Below, piece by piece: positions 34,402 through 43,948 of a DNA stretch of 64,000 nt; position 1 is the stretch's first letter, and each line of letters opens with the position of its first letter. Source of the stretch: Paracoccus contaminans (GTDB lineage Bacteria; Pseudomonadota; Alphaproteobacteria; Rhodobacterales; Rhodobacteraceae); NCBI RefSeq assembly GCF_002105555.1, contig NZ_CP020612.1:516001-580000 (forward strand), given 5' to 3'. A model generated the notes under the pieces. That model did not search any database. It was not told the DNA's origin and saw only the letters and a program-made list of their open reading frames with translations. The translations under genes were made by a program, and so were the position numbers.

Positions 34402-35759
34402 TGCAGATCGAGTTGATCGCGGTCGACAACCTGACCCCCTACGCCCGCAATGCCCGCACCCATTCGCCGGATCAGATCGCGCAGATCGCCGCCTCGATTG
34501 CCGAGTTCGGCTTCACCAATCCGATCCTGATCGGCGCGGATGGGGTCATCATCGCCGGCCACGGGCGGTTGATGGCGGCGCAGCGCCTCGGGCTGGCTGA
34601 GGTGCCGGTGATCCGGCTGGCGCATCTGAGCGCGGTTCAGCGGCGGGCGCTGGTCATTGCCGACAACCGCATCGCCGAGAACGCGGGTTGGGATGAGGAA
34701 CTGCTGCGATCCGAGCTGGCAGCGCTGCAGGGGCTGGACTTCGACCTCGATCTGGTCGGATTCTCGGATGACGAGCTGGCCGATCTGCTCGGAGACGCCG
34801 AGGCATCGGGTTTCGGCGCCGTTCCGGAAGAAGAAGAGGACGGCATCCCTGACCTGCCAGAGGATCCTGTCACTCGCCCCGGCGATATCTGGATCCTTGG
34901 CGATCACCGGCTGTTGTGCGGCGACAGCACGGATGCGGCGGCGGTCGCGCGGCTGATGGACGGGCAGCGCGCCACGCTCCTCTTCACCTCGCCGCCTTAT
35001 GGCCAGCAGCGCGATTACGGCGCGGCGAAGGAGAAGGTCAGCGATTGGGACCGGCTGATGCAGGGCGTGTTCGCGTCGGCGCCGGTGAGCGAGGATGCGC
35101 AGCTGCTGGTCAATCTCGGGCTGGTGCATCGCGACAGCGAATGGATCCCCTATTGGGACGCCTGGACCCAATGGATGCGGACGCAGGGCTGGCGCCGCTT
35201 CGGCTGGTATGTCTGGGATCAGGGGCCCGGCCTGCCCGGCGACTGGAACGGGCGCTATGCCCCGGCGCATGAGTTCGTCTTCCATTTCAATCGGGTGCCA
35301 CGGCGGCCTAACAAGACGGTGGAGAGCAAGCATGCCGGCGAGGTGCTGGGCGGCGGCGGGTTGCGCGCGGCCGATGGCACGGTGAGCGCCAAGCACGGCG
35401 CCGGCAACGCGATCCAAAGCCACCGCATCCCCGACAGCGTGATCCGGGTGATGCGCCACAAGGGCGCTATTGCCGGCGGCGCGCATCCGGCGGTGTTCCC
35501 GGTCAGGCTTGCCGAGGAGATGATCGCCGCCTGGAGCGATCCGGGCGATCTGCTCTATGAGCCGTTCACCGGCTCCGGGTCGCAACTGATCGCGGCGACG
35601 AACCTCGGGCGCATCTGTTTCGGGATGGAACTGGACCCGGCCTATTGCGACGTCGCGGTGCGGCGCTGGCAGCTGATGACGGGCGAGACCGCCACCCATG
35701 CAGAGACCGGCGCGAGCTTCGAGGCAGAGACTGCGACGCGCAAGGCGCTGGCGGCATGA
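34401..35759 (+). CDS. ParB-domain DNA methyltransferase, second copy
   Basis: A 452-residue paralogue of the protein at 31977, with the same ParB-like N-terminus (NLTPYARNARTHSPDQ). Motif IV is SPPYGQ and motif I FTGSGS, again beta-class order. The regions between the motifs, which include the target-recognition part, are quite different from the first copy, so the two probably methylate different sequences. An upstream frame from 34206 is a shadow of the preceding small gene. The start overlaps the preceding stop, and the next gene starts inside its stop. Confidence 0.82.
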   Translation: MQIELIAVDNLTPYARNARTHSPDQIAQIAASIAEFGFTNPILIGADGVIIAGHGRLMAAQRLGLAEVPVIRLAHLSAVQRRALVIADNRIAENAGWDEELLRSELAALQGLDFDLDLVGFSDDELADLLGDAEASGFGAVPEEEEDGIPDLPEDPVTRPGDIWILGDHRLLCGDSTDAAAVARLMDGQRATLLFTSPPYGQQRDYGAAKEKVSDWDRLMQGVFASAPVSEDAQLLVNLGLVHRDSEWIPYWDAWTQWMRTQGWRRFGWYVWDQGPGLPGDWNGRYAPAHEFVFHFNRVPRRPNKTVESKHAGEVLGGGGLRAADGTVSAKHGAGNAIQSHRIPDSVIRVMRHKGAIAGGAHPAVFPVRLAEEMIAAWSDPGDLLYEPFTGSGSQLIAATNLGRICFGMELDPAYCDVAVRRWQLMTGETATHAETGASFEAETATRKALAA

Positions 35760-36091
35760 AACAGTCGCGCGCGATGTCGATGGTCGAGGCTATCGCCAAC
35801 GTTGCCGTCGGCTTCTGGGTCGCGGTCACAGTGCAGGCGCTGGTGTTTCCGCTGTTCGGGTTTCACGCCGCACCGGCACAGCATCTCGCCATCGGCGCCA
35901 TCTTCACCGGCGTATCGCTGATCCGCTCCTTCGCCCTGCGGCGGCTGTTCGAGGCGATCCGCCAACAGGCAGTGCGAAGAGGATCGGCGCATTCCCCCGA
36001 CCCGCATCCGGTTTGCGACCATATGACAGACGATGGCCTGTGTCAGTCCATGGGCGAGCTCAGGGCACTGATGGCGTCCTGTTCCGCCTGA
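35756..36091 (+). CDS. Small membrane protein (DUF7220-like)
   Basis: Protein of 111 residues with two hydrophobic segments (VGFWVAVTVQALVFPLFGF and LAIGAIFTGVSLIRSFALRRLF). Similar two-span proteins are frequent in alphaproteobacterial prophages beside methylases. Its role is unknown. The ATG overlaps the methylase stop by four bases. The 3' end overlaps the convergent gene by 49 bases. Confidence 0.65.
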   Translation: MKQSRAMSMVEAIANVAVGFWVAVTVQALVFPLFGFHAAPAQHLAIGAIFTGVSLIRSFALRRLFEAIRQQAVRRGSAHSPDPHPVCDHMTDDGLCQSMGELRALMASCSA

Positions 36092-36408
36092 TGGCGCGGG
36101 GCGGCGTCAGGCGGATCGCGCCGCGCGGCAAGAATCGCCACGAACAGCGCCCGGCAGGCGGCTGCCAGTTCATCGGCCCCTGCTGCGTCGAGATCGACAT
36201 CATGGATGGCGCGGGCCTCGCCCAGATCGGTGATGCCATAAATGGTGGCGAACTCGGCCTCCGCCGGTGCGCAGGTGGCGATGAATGCCTCATCGGCGCC
36301 CGCTTCCGCATCGTTGCGGCAGAACCGGATGTCGATGCTCTCAACGCATTCGCGCCGGGCGAATTCGCCCAAGGTCTCGTGCTCCGGCAGGCAATTGAAG
36401 GAAATCAT
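36043..36408 (-). CDS. Hypothetical protein, 121 residues
   Basis: I do not recognise a family. The protein is acidic with several cysteines, begins MISFNCLPEHETLGEF and ends in a low-complexity tail. It is the last gene of a short leftward operon with the DUF3489 gene and a small upstream gene, set between the methylase operon and the packaging genes. Confidence 0.5.
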   Translation of the reverse strand: MISFNCLPEHETLGEFARRECVESIDIRFCRNDAEAGADEAFIATCAPAEAEFATIYGITDLGEARAIHDVDLDAAGADELAAACRALFVAILAARRDPPDAAPRHQAEQDAISALSSPMD

Positions 36409-36411
36409 GGC

Positions 36412-36978
36412 TCAGCCCTCCGTGGCGATGCGGTAAACGGTCCCGCGTCCGTCGATTCTCTCTGCGGCAATGGTCAGCCCGAGCCGCTTTTTCAGGGCCC
36501 CGGAAATGGCGCCGCGCACAGTGTGGGGTTGCCACGAAAGGGCGGCCGCCGCCTCTGCAACACTCGCGCCCTCGGGTCGCTGCAGCAGCGCGATCAACGC
36601 CGCCTGTTTGGTGCCGGCGCGGGTGGTCGCGGGCCTTTGGGCCTCGGGAGCAACCGCAGCGGCCGCTTCCCGCTCCATCCGCCCGCGCCTTGCCCCGGCG
36701 ATGGCGCCCGCCACCAGCGGCTCGATGCCGACGGCGGCCAGCCCGGCCTCGGTGGCAAGCAGCGTGGTGCCATGACCATCGCCGGTCTCGCGCCAGAGCG
36801 GCTCGCTGCGGCGAATATTGGCCTCGACCTCCTCGACGAGGCCCTTGGCAAGCAGCGCCTCCACCACCTTGGCGGCGGCACCACCGCGCAGGCTGTCGGG
36901 CAAGGGAAGCGCCAGATTGCCGGGGCGCGCGGCGGCACGGCTGAGGATCAGGCTCTGGGTTTCGGAAAGCGGGATCAT
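36412..36978 (-). CDS. DUF3489-domain protein
   Basis: Protein of 188 residues. The C-terminal 75 residues (KQAALIALLQRPEGASVAE, QPHTVRGAISGALKKRLGL, GRGTVYRI) match the DUF3489 winged-helix-like family common in alphaproteobacterial phages. The start ATG at 36978 overlaps the stop of the upstream small gene, and a longer upstream frame is only a shadow. A DNA-binding regulatory role is plausible but unproved. Confidence 0.75.
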   Translation of the reverse strand: MIPLSETQSLILSRAAARPGNLALPLPDSLRGGAAAKVVEALLAKGLVEEVEANIRRSEPLWRETGDGHGTTLLATEAGLAAVGIEPLVAGAIAGARRGRMEREAAAAVAPEAQRPATTRAGTKQAALIALLQRPEGASVAEAAAALSWQPHTVRGAISGALKKRLGLTIAAERIDGRGTVYRIATEG

Positions 36979-37226
36979 CGCGCATGCTCCCCTTCGCCAA
37001 AAGCGCTGTCGGTGATCTGGCGCAGAAGGCTGGCATAATGCTCCAGCGTGCCGACATGGCCCCAGTTCACCGCGTCGGGGCTGGCGTTGAAATGATCGTC
37101 GCTCAGCGCGGCGAGGCGGGCGAGCATGGTGTCGATCTCGGTCTTCTTGCCAAGGAAAGCGGTGAGCGCGGCGCCGCTGTTGCGGTGGGCTTTCTCGGCG
37201 CGGGTGGTGGTGATGGCCATGGTCAT
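36975..37226 (-). CDS. Small hypothetical phage protein, 83 residues
   Basis: First gene of the leftward operon. The ATG at 37226 has GGAG eight bases upstream; a codon at 37268 would add 14 residues without support. The protein is mostly helical (KKTEIDTMLARLAALSDDHF, LEHYASLLRQITD). No function is recognised. It is divergent from the terminase small-subunit gene, so the short gap 37227-37373 should hold promoters for both directions. Confidence 0.6.
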   Translation of the reverse strand: MTMAITTTRAEKAHRNSGAALTAFLGKKTEIDTMLARLAALSDDHFNASPDAVNWGHVGTLEHYASLLRQITDSAFGEGEHAR

Positions 37227-37373
37227 GGGGTGCTCTCCGGCGTCTGAACTGCATCGTTTTCGTGCCATCAGAATCGCTCACCACAGGCCGGAAGTGTAGC
37301 ATAATCGCAGCAATATCATTGCTTTATGTAATCTGCCCAGATGCTTGGGCGCAAGCCGGAAGGGTCACGCGGA

Positions 37374-37979
37374 ATGGGCATGTCGCGCCGTCAATATGCG
37401 GCGCATCGCGGCGTCAGCCACACGGCGGTGGGCAAGGCAATCTCCTCGGGGCGCATCAGTCTCGAGCCGGATGGCAGCATCGATCCGGTGACGGCCGACC
37501 GGCAATGGGACGCGCAGACCGACCCGGCCAAGCAGCGCGGCGCTCATGCGCGGGCGCTGGGGACCGCCACGGCGGCCGGCACCGCCCGCGCCAGCGCCGC
37601 GACCAGGCCGGTGCCGCGCGCCGCCATCGAGTCGGTGGGCGAGACCCTGCGCGAGGCCGGCGCCGATCCCGATCCCGGCACGGGCGGCGAAGTGTCGTTC
37701 CTGCGCGCGCGGATGGCCAATGAGGTGCTGAAGGCGCAAACCGCCAAGGTCAAGCTCGCCAGGATGAAGGGCGAGCTGGTCGACCGGGCGCGCACCACCA
37801 CCATGGTCTTCGATCTGGCCCGGCGCGAACGCGACGCCTGGCAGAACTGGCCGGCCCGGGTGGCCGCCAACATGGCCGCCGATCTGGGCGTCGATGTCCA
37901 TCGGATGGAGCAGGTTCTGGACAATTATTTGCGCCAGCACCTGGCCGATCTTGCGGAGGTGAAGATTGACTTACGATGA
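37374..37979 (+). CDS. Terminase small subunit (Nu1-like)
   Basis: Protein of about 201 residues beginning MGMSRRQYAAHRGVSHTAVG, a helix-turn-helix used to recognise the packaging site. A central alanine-rich linker leads to a helical C-terminal oligomerisation part (RARMANEVLKAQTAKVKLARMKGE). It is followed after one tiny gene by the large subunit, as expected. The ATG at 37374 has GGAAGGG upstream; ATGs at 37341 and 37380 are alternatives. It would bind phage DNA and guide the large subunit. Confidence 0.75.
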   Translation: MGMSRRQYAAHRGVSHTAVGKAISSGRISLEPDGSIDPVTADRQWDAQTDPAKQRGAHARALGTATAAGTARASAATRPVPRAAIESVGETLREAGADPDPGTGGEVSFLRARMANEVLKAQTAKVKLARMKGELVDRARTTTMVFDLARRERDAWQNWPARVAANMAADLGVDVHRMEQVLDNYLRQHLADLAEVKIDLR

Positions 37980-38154
37980 ATGGCGCGCCGAGGCGCGGCG
38001 CCGGCAGGCGTTCGGCCTGCTGATCGACAGGACAATGGCGCGGATCAGAGCGAGGAAAGCCCGCGAGCAACGGGATGCGGATGCGGAAGGCGCCGGGGCC
38101 GTTCTCTGCGCGATCCGGCAGGCGCGAGGGGAGACGATCCGTGGCGCTGGCTGA
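37966..38154 (+). CDS. Tiny basic protein between terminase genes
   Basis: A 62-residue, very basic protein (ARRRQAFGLLIDRT, ARIRARKAREQRD) starting with TTG behind a clear GGAGG site and overlapping both terminase genes. Not recognised; translational coupling suggests a genuine gene of the packaging operon. Confidence 0.5.
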   Translation: MTYDEWRAEARRRQAFGLLIDRTMARIRARKAREQRDADAEGAGAVLCAIRQARGETIRGAG

Positions 38155-40126
38155 TTTCGAGGGCGCCGAGGATATCCGCAATGCCTGGCTGGCTGGTCTG
38201 GCGCCGGACCCGGCGCTGACGGTCAGCCAATGGGCGGATCGGCACCGGATCCTGTCCTCGCGCGCAGCAAGCGAGGCCGGCCCCTATCGCACCGCCCGCA
38301 CGCCCTTCATGCGGGCGATCATGGATGCGCTGTCGCCGGCCAGCCCGGCGCGACGGGTGGTATTCCAGAAGGCCGCGCAGGTGGGCGCGACCGAAGGCGG
38401 CAACAACTGGGTCGGCTTCTGCATCCACCGCGCGCCGGGGCCGTTTCTGGCGGTCCAGCCGACCGTCGATCTGGCAAAACGCCTGTCGCAGCAGCGGATC
38501 GACCCGCTGATCGAGGAAAGCCCGGAGCTGCGGGCGCTGGTGATGCCGTCGCGATCGAAGGACAGCGGCAATACCATTCTCGGCAAGCGGTTTCCCGGTG
38601 GGCAGTTGATCCTGACCGGCGCGAACAGCGCCGTGGGCCTGCGCTCGATGCCGGCGCGCTGGGTGTTTCTGGACGAGGTGGACGCCTATCCGGGCGATCT
38701 CGATGGCGAGGGCGATCCCATCGCGCTGGCCGAGGCGCGCACGATCAGCTTCGGGCATCGGAGCAAGCTGTTTCTGGCCTCGACCCCGACCGTGAAGGGC
38801 CTCTCGCGCATCGAGCGGGAATACGAGCTGTCGGATCAGCAGCGATACCATGTCCCCTGCCCGCATTGCGGCGGCCTGCAATGGCTGAAGTTCGAACGCC
38901 TGCGCTGGCAGTCGGGCCGGCCGGAAACCACGCGTTATGTCTGCGAACACTGCGATCAGCCCATCGCCGAGCGCCACAAGACCGAGATGATGGACGAGGC
39001 GAATGGCGCGACATGGCTGCCCACCGCCGAGCCGGAGATGCTGGAGCGGGCGCGGGCGGCGGGGATCGTTGGATATCACATCAGCGGCCTCTATTCGCCG
39101 CTGGGCTGGCTCAGCTGGTCGAAGATCGCGCAGGATTGGGAGCAGGCGGTCGGTAACGAGGCCGCGCTGAAGACGCTGAAGAACACGGTGCTGGGTGAGA
39201 CCTGGCAGGAACGCGGCGAGGCCCCGGACTGGCAGCGCCTTTATGAGCGGCGCGAGGATTGGCATCTGGGGGAGGTGCCGCAGCGCGCGCTGATCCTGAC
39301 GGCCGGCGCGGATGTGCAGCGCGACCGGATCGAGATCGACGTCTGGGGCTGGGGCGAGAACCTTGAATCCTGGCTGGTCGATCATGTGGTGCTGGAAGGC
39401 GACACGGCCCGCGAGGAGGTCTGGGACGATCTGACCGGGTTTCTGGCCGAGACCTGGCCCCATGCCGGCGGCGCGCGCATGGCGTTGGCGCGGCTGGCGA
39501 TCGACACCGGCGACGGCGCGACCACCGATGCGGTCTATGGCTGGTGCCGCAAGATGGGCCACGGCCAGGTAATCGCGATCAAGGGCGTCGGCGGCTTTGA
39601 CCGCTCCACCCCGGTGGACGGCCCGAGCTATGTCGATGTGACCGAGGGCGGGCGCAAGTTTCGCCGCGGGGTGCGGCTGTGGAAGGTCGCCGGCGCGGTG
39701 TTCAAATCCGAGACCTATCGCCTGCTACGCCTCGCCGCGCCCACCGACGAGGACATCGCCGACGGCAGCGGCTGGCCGGCCGGCTTCGTCCACATCCCGA
39801 AAGGGACCACGGCGGAATGGACCAAGCAGCTGACCGCCGAGCAGTTGATGACCATCAAGACCCGCCAGGGCTTCCAGAAGCTGGAATGGCAGCAGACCCG
39901 CGACCGCAACGAGGCGCTGGACTGCCGGGTCTATGCCCGCGCCTGCGCCTGGCTGATGGGCGTGGATCGCTGGGACGGCGCCAAATGGGACGATCTGCGC
40001 GCGCAGCTCATGCCCGGCACGAGTGATGCGCGCCCGGCCGGGCAACCGCATCGTCAACCGTTGAAACCGCCGCCGCCCCGCCCGTCGGGCTGGCTGGGCA
40101 AGAGACAAAGAGGAAGCTGGTTCTGA
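38141..40126 (+). CDS. Terminase large subunit (lambda GpA-type)
   Basis: Packaging ATPase and nuclease of 661 residues of the phage lambda GpA family. The ATPase domain includes FQKAAQVGATEGG (Walker A position) and VFLDEVDAYPGDLDGEG (Walker B). A CxxC pair (PCPHCGG and CEHCDQ) precedes the nuclease domain, which contains TAGADVQRDRIEIDVWGWG. The GTG at 38141 is chosen for its GAGGGGAG site and family-like first residues (ADFEGAEDIRNAW). It cuts and pumps phage DNA into the prohead. It is coupled to the gpW-like gene by TGATG. Confidence 0.9.
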   Translation: MALADFEGAEDIRNAWLAGLAPDPALTVSQWADRHRILSSRAASEAGPYRTARTPFMRAIMDALSPASPARRVVFQKAAQVGATEGGNNWVGFCIHRAPGPFLAVQPTVDLAKRLSQQRIDPLIEESPELRALVMPSRSKDSGNTILGKRFPGGQLILTGANSAVGLRSMPARWVFLDEVDAYPGDLDGEGDPIALAEARTISFGHRSKLFLASTPTVKGLSRIEREYELSDQQRYHVPCPHCGGLQWLKFERLRWQSGRPETTRYVCEHCDQPIAERHKTEMMDEANGATWLPTAEPEMLERARAAGIVGYHISGLYSPLGWLSWSKIAQDWEQAVGNEAALKTLKNTVLGETWQERGEAPDWQRLYERREDWHLGEVPQRALILTAGADVQRDRIEIDVWGWGENLESWLVDHVVLEGDTAREEVWDDLTGFLAETWPHAGGARMALARLAIDTGDGATTDAVYGWCRKMGHGQVIAIKGVGGFDRSTPVDGPSYVDVTEGGRKFRRGVRLWKVAGAVFKSETYRLLRLAAPTDEDIADGSGWPAGFVHIPKGTTAEWTKQLTAEQLMTIKTRQGFQKLEWQQTRDRNEALDCRVYARACAWLMGVDRWDGAKWDDLRAQLMPGTSDARPAGQPHRQPLKPPPPRPSGWLGKRQRGSWF

Positions 40127-40329
40127 TGGCCTGGACCGAGAGTGAACTTGACGCGCTGCGCCGGGCCTATGCCTCGGGCACCCTGCGGGTCAGCTATGAT
40201 GGAAAGACCCTTGAATACGGCTCGGCCGCCGATCTGCTGAGCCGCATCCGCACCATCGAGGGCGAAATGGCAGCCGGATCGGGCCGTCCCTTGCCCGTGG
40301 CGGGCTTTGCCGGTTTCCATAGGGGCTGA
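40126..40329 (+). CDS. Head-tail joining protein gpW-like
   Basis: A 67-residue protein (MAWTESELDALRRAYASGT, YGSAADLLSRIRTIE) matching the small gpW family that seals the connector after packaging. Its position between terminase and portal is the lambda order. The start overlaps the terminase stop. Confidence 0.8.
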   Translation: MAWTESELDALRRAYASGTLRVSYDGKTLEYGSAADLLSRIRTIEGEMAAGSGRPLPVAGFAGFHRG

Positions 40330-40331
40330 CC

Positions 40332-41861
40332 ATGGCAGGACCGAAGGAGATCACCCCGGACGTGCGCTGGGGGCTGATGGATGCTGCCTTGTCGGTGGTT
40401 TCGCCACGCTCTGCCGCCCGGCGCTATGCCGCGCGGGTGGCGATTTCAAACCTGCGGCGTGGCTATGAGGCCGCCTCAAGGGGGCGTGGAACGGCAGGCT
40501 GGAAAGTCGGTGGAACGGCGGCGGATGCGGAAATCGCTGCGGCCGGGGCCACGCTGCGCGACCGCATGCGCGATCTGGTGCGCAACAACCCCATCGCCGC
40601 GCAGGCGGTGCAGGTGCTGGTCAACAATATCGTCGGCACCGGCATCCGGCCCCGCGCCGCGACCCCCGATCCGGCGCTGAACAGACAGGTCGACGATCTG
40701 TGGCGGCGCTGGGCCGCCCGTTGCGACGATCATGGGCACACGGATTTCCATGGGGTTCTCTGCCTCGCCGTGCGCGAGATGATCGAGGGCGGCGAGGTCT
40801 TCGCGGTGGCCCGCTATCGTCGTGGCGCACACGCGCGTGATCTGCGTTTGCGCATCGAGCTGCGCGAGGCCGATCACCTCGACAGCGCACGCTTTGACAA
40901 CCGCGCCGATGGGACCCGGATCAGCCAGGGGATCGAGACCGACCGGGATGGCCGGCGCGTCGCCTACTGGATGTTTCCGGATCATCCCGGTCACAACGAC
41001 CCCATTGTCAACCACCGCCTGGAATCGGTGCGCCTCAGGGCGCAGGACGTGGCGCATCTGTTTGAACGCCAGCGGGTCCAGAGCCGGGGCGTGCCCTGGG
41101 GCACCCCGGCCATGCGGGCGATCCGCGATGTCGACGACTGGCAGACCGCGGAACTGGTGCGCAAGAAAACCGAAGCCTGTCTGGTCGGCATCGTTTTCGG
41201 CGCGGATGAGGATCAGCAATCCATCGCCCCGGTGATCGAGGACGGGATGGGCAACCGGGTCGAGCAGTTCGAGCCGGGCCTGATCGCCTATGCCCGCGGC
41301 GGCAAGGACATCAAGTTCAACCAACCGGCCTCGACGGCTGGCGTCTATGAATGGCACCGGACCCAGCTTCACATCATCGCCGCCGGCTTCCGGGTACCCT
41401 ATGCGATGATGACCGGTGATCTGTCGCAGGCCAACTTCTCGTCCACCCGTGCGGGCCTGAACGAATTCCGCCGCATGGTCGAGCAGATCCAGTGGCAGAC
41501 CGTGATCCCGATGTTCTGCGAGCCGATCTGGCGCTGGTTCATCAAGGAGGCACAGTCGCAGGGCCTGCTGCCGGATGGCGTCGAGATTCTTGCGGAATGG
41601 GGGCCGCCGAAGTTCGAGAGTGTCAATCCGCTGCAGGACGTGCAGGCCGATCTGCTGGAGGTGCGCTCCGGCTTCTCGACCCTGCCGCAACAGATCGCGC
41701 GGCGGGGATATGACCCTGAGGAAATCCTCAGCGAATGGGCCGATTTCGCCAGGAAGGCCGATGCCGCTGGCCTCGTCTTCGACAGCGACCCGCGCAAGGT
41801 CAGCAAGGCTGGCCTTGTCCAGACCACCGACCCGACCGCGCCCCCCAGCGGCGATAACTGA
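40332..41861 (+). CDS. Phage portal protein (lambda family)
   Basis: Portal of 509 residues, normal for the lambda B family. Recognisable blocks are RDLVRNNPIAAQAV, NNIVGTGIRPRA, DDHGHTDFHG and MTGDLSQANFSSTRAGLNEFRR, the last being highly conserved in this family. The dodecameric portal is the gate for DNA in the capsid vertex. It lies three bases after gpW and eleven bases before the capsid gene. Confidence 0.9.
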   Translation: MAGPKEITPDVRWGLMDAALSVVSPRSAARRYAARVAISNLRRGYEAASRGRGTAGWKVGGTAADAEIAAAGATLRDRMRDLVRNNPIAAQAVQVLVNNIVGTGIRPRAATPDPALNRQVDDLWRRWAARCDDHGHTDFHGVLCLAVREMIEGGEVFAVARYRRGAHARDLRLRIELREADHLDSARFDNRADGTRISQGIETDRDGRRVAYWMFPDHPGHNDPIVNHRLESVRLRAQDVAHLFERQRVQSRGVPWGTPAMRAIRDVDDWQTAELVRKKTEACLVGIVFGADEDQQSIAPVIEDGMGNRVEQFEPGLIAYARGGKDIKFNQPASTAGVYEWHRTQLHIIAAGFRVPYAMMTGDLSQANFSSTRAGLNEFRRMVEQIQWQTVIPMFCEPIWRWFIKEAQSQGLLPDGVEILAEWGPPKFESVNPLQDVQADLLEVRSGFSTLPQQIARRGYDPEEILSEWADFARKADAAGLVFDSDPRKVSKAGLVQTTDPTAPPSGDN

Positions 41862-41872
41862 CGGAGACCACC

Positions 41873-43864
41873 ATGGAGAATGAGGAAATTCTCGACCTGC
41901 CCGTGATCGGGCGGGCCGGCACAATGCAATCTGTCGATGACGCCTCGCGCACATTCGAGGTTCTCTGGACCACCGGCGCGCAGGTGCGGCGCTATTCCTG
42001 GGCGCGCGACGAGGAGTTCGACGAAGAACTGGTCGTGTCGCCCAACGCGATGCGGCTGGACCGTCTGAACGCGGGCGCGCCTTTCCTGAACTCGCATGCG
42101 TCCCAGCGCCTGACCGACATTCTCGGCGTGGTCGAGAATGGCTCGATCCGCATCGAGAACGGCCAGGGGTTCGCCCGCATCCGGCTGTCAGAGCGCGATG
42201 AGGTCGAGCCGATCTGGCGCGACATCAAGGCCGGGATCATCCGCAATGTCTCGGTCGGATACCGGGTCCATCGCTTTGAGCGGGTGGCGAAGGCCGACCG
42301 CACCGATGGCGGTCCGCGCGCCCTCTATCGCGCGGTCGATTGGGAGCCGCTTGAAATCTCTGCCGTCGCCATCGGTGCCGATCCCGGCGCCGGCATGCGG
42401 TCGGAAGCCAGGCAGTCTGACGCCCGGCAATTCCCCTGCGCGATCACCACGAAAGGACGAAACATGCCTGAAGACACCATTGCGGCGGGTGCTGATGAAA
42501 CCCGCAACGCCCCTGCCCCCGCGCAAACCCCTGCCATCCCGCAAGCGGCCCCGGCCGTGCCCGCGCCCGACGCGGAAAGCATCCGCGCGGAAGAACGCAG
42601 CCGGGTCAGCACCATCATGACGCTCTGCGCCCGGCACGATCTTGGCTCTGACCTTGCCAACGACCTGATCGCACGCGGCGTCTCGATCGATGCCGCCCGC
42701 GAGGCGGTCCTCGACGCACTGGGCGAGGCAAACCCGCTGGGCCGCACGATTGAGCTGGCCCCGGCGCAGGCCCGCGGCACCGGCGATGCCGCCTATCGCG
42801 ATGCGGTTGCCGACGCGATCATGCACAGGGCGGCACCATCGCTGCATGCGGTATCGCCGCAATCGCGGGAATTCGCGTTCCGCAGCCTGATGGACCTGGC
42901 CCGCCATGCCGTCGAGCGCGCCGGCGTCAACACCGCCGCCATGCCCGATATGGAGATCGCAGGTTTCGCCATGGGCATGCGCTCGGCGGGTTACCACAGC
43001 ACCGGAGACTTCCCGGCGATCCTCAGCAGCGTGGTCAACCAGACGCTGCGCGCCGCCTATGACGCGACCCCGCGTACCTTCGGGGCATGGTCCACGCGGG
43101 TGACGGTGCGGGATTTCCGGCCCGTTGACCGCCTGCAGATCGGCAACGCCCCCGATCTGGTCAAGGTGCCCGAAGGCGGCGAGTTCACCTATGGCACCGC
43201 GACCGAGGGCAAGGAAAGCTATGCGATCGCCACCTATGGCCGCATTATCGGCTTCAGCCGGCAGATGCTGATCAACGATGACCTGCGCGCCTTCGACCGG
43301 GTCGTCCAGTCCTTCGGTGCCTCGGCCGCGAACCTTGAATCGGATATCCTCTATTCGATCCTGCTGTCGAACCCCGCCATGGGCGACGGCACCGCGCTGT
43401 TTCATGCCAATCACGGCAACCTCGGCACGGCGGCGGCGATCACCGAGGAGTCCCTGACCGCGATGCTGCGCGCCTTCGCTGTGCAGAAGGATCTGGACGG
43501 CCGGGCGATCACGGTTCTGCCGCGCAACATCATCGTTCCGCCCGGAAAGCGGATGGTCGAAATCCACAAGCAACTGGCCGCAACCACGCCCGGCAGCACG
43601 GCCGAGGTGAACCCCTATTCGAACCGCTTCTCGGTGGTCGAGGAAATCCGGCTGGTGAATACCGCCGGTCCCGATCCGTGGTTCGCCGCCACCGATCCCG
43701 CCTTCGGTGCGGTGGAATACGCCTATCTGGCGGGTCAGGAGGGTCTCTATACCGAGCATCGCGTCGGCTTCGAGGTCGATGGCATCGAGTTCAAGGCCCG
43801 TCACGATTTCGGCGCCAAGGCCATCGACTGGCGCGGTCTCTACAAGAATCCCGGCATCGCGTGA
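41873..43864 (+). CDS. Prohead protease - major capsid protein fusion
   Basis: One 663-residue chain joins two normally separate proteins. Residues 1-185 are an S78/HK97-type prohead protease with catalytic H75 (NSHAS) and S127 (RNVSVGYR). A proline- and alanine-rich linker and scaffold-like helix follow (about 190-290). The rest is the major capsid protein (AFRSLMDLARHAVERAG, YGRIIGFSRQMLINDDLRAFDR, HANHGNLG). After assembly the protease should free the capsid part by self-cleavage. An internal ATG near 42463 (MPEDTIAAG) with GGACGAAAC upstream might allow separate capsid translation. Confidence 0.85.
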   Translation: MENEEILDLPVIGRAGTMQSVDDASRTFEVLWTTGAQVRRYSWARDEEFDEELVVSPNAMRLDRLNAGAPFLNSHASQRLTDILGVVENGSIRIENGQGFARIRLSERDEVEPIWRDIKAGIIRNVSVGYRVHRFERVAKADRTDGGPRALYRAVDWEPLEISAVAIGADPGAGMRSEARQSDARQFPCAITTKGRNMPEDTIAAGADETRNAPAPAQTPAIPQAAPAVPAPDAESIRAEERSRVSTIMTLCARHDLGSDLANDLIARGVSIDAAREAVLDALGEANPLGRTIELAPAQARGTGDAAYRDAVADAIMHRAAPSLHAVSPQSREFAFRSLMDLARHAVERAGVNTAAMPDMEIAGFAMGMRSAGYHSTGDFPAILSSVVNQTLRAAYDATPRTFGAWSTRVTVRDFRPVDRLQIGNAPDLVKVPEGGEFTYGTATEGKESYAIATYGRIIGFSRQMLINDDLRAFDRVVQSFGASAANLESDILYSILLSNPAMGDGTALFHANHGNLGTAAAITEESLTAMLRAFAVQKDLDGRAITVLPRNIIVPPGKRMVEIHKQLAATTPGSTAEVNPYSNRFSVVEEIRLVNTAGPDPWFAATDPAFGAVEYAYLAGQEGLYTEHRVGFEVDGIEFKARHDFGAKAIDWRGLYKNPGIA

Positions 43865-43948
43865 TGCTGCCGGCCCCGGTCTGATCCTGACCGGCGCGGA
43901 CCGGTGATCGGCCCGCATTCCCTTCTTTCCCTCATCTGGAGAAAGCCC

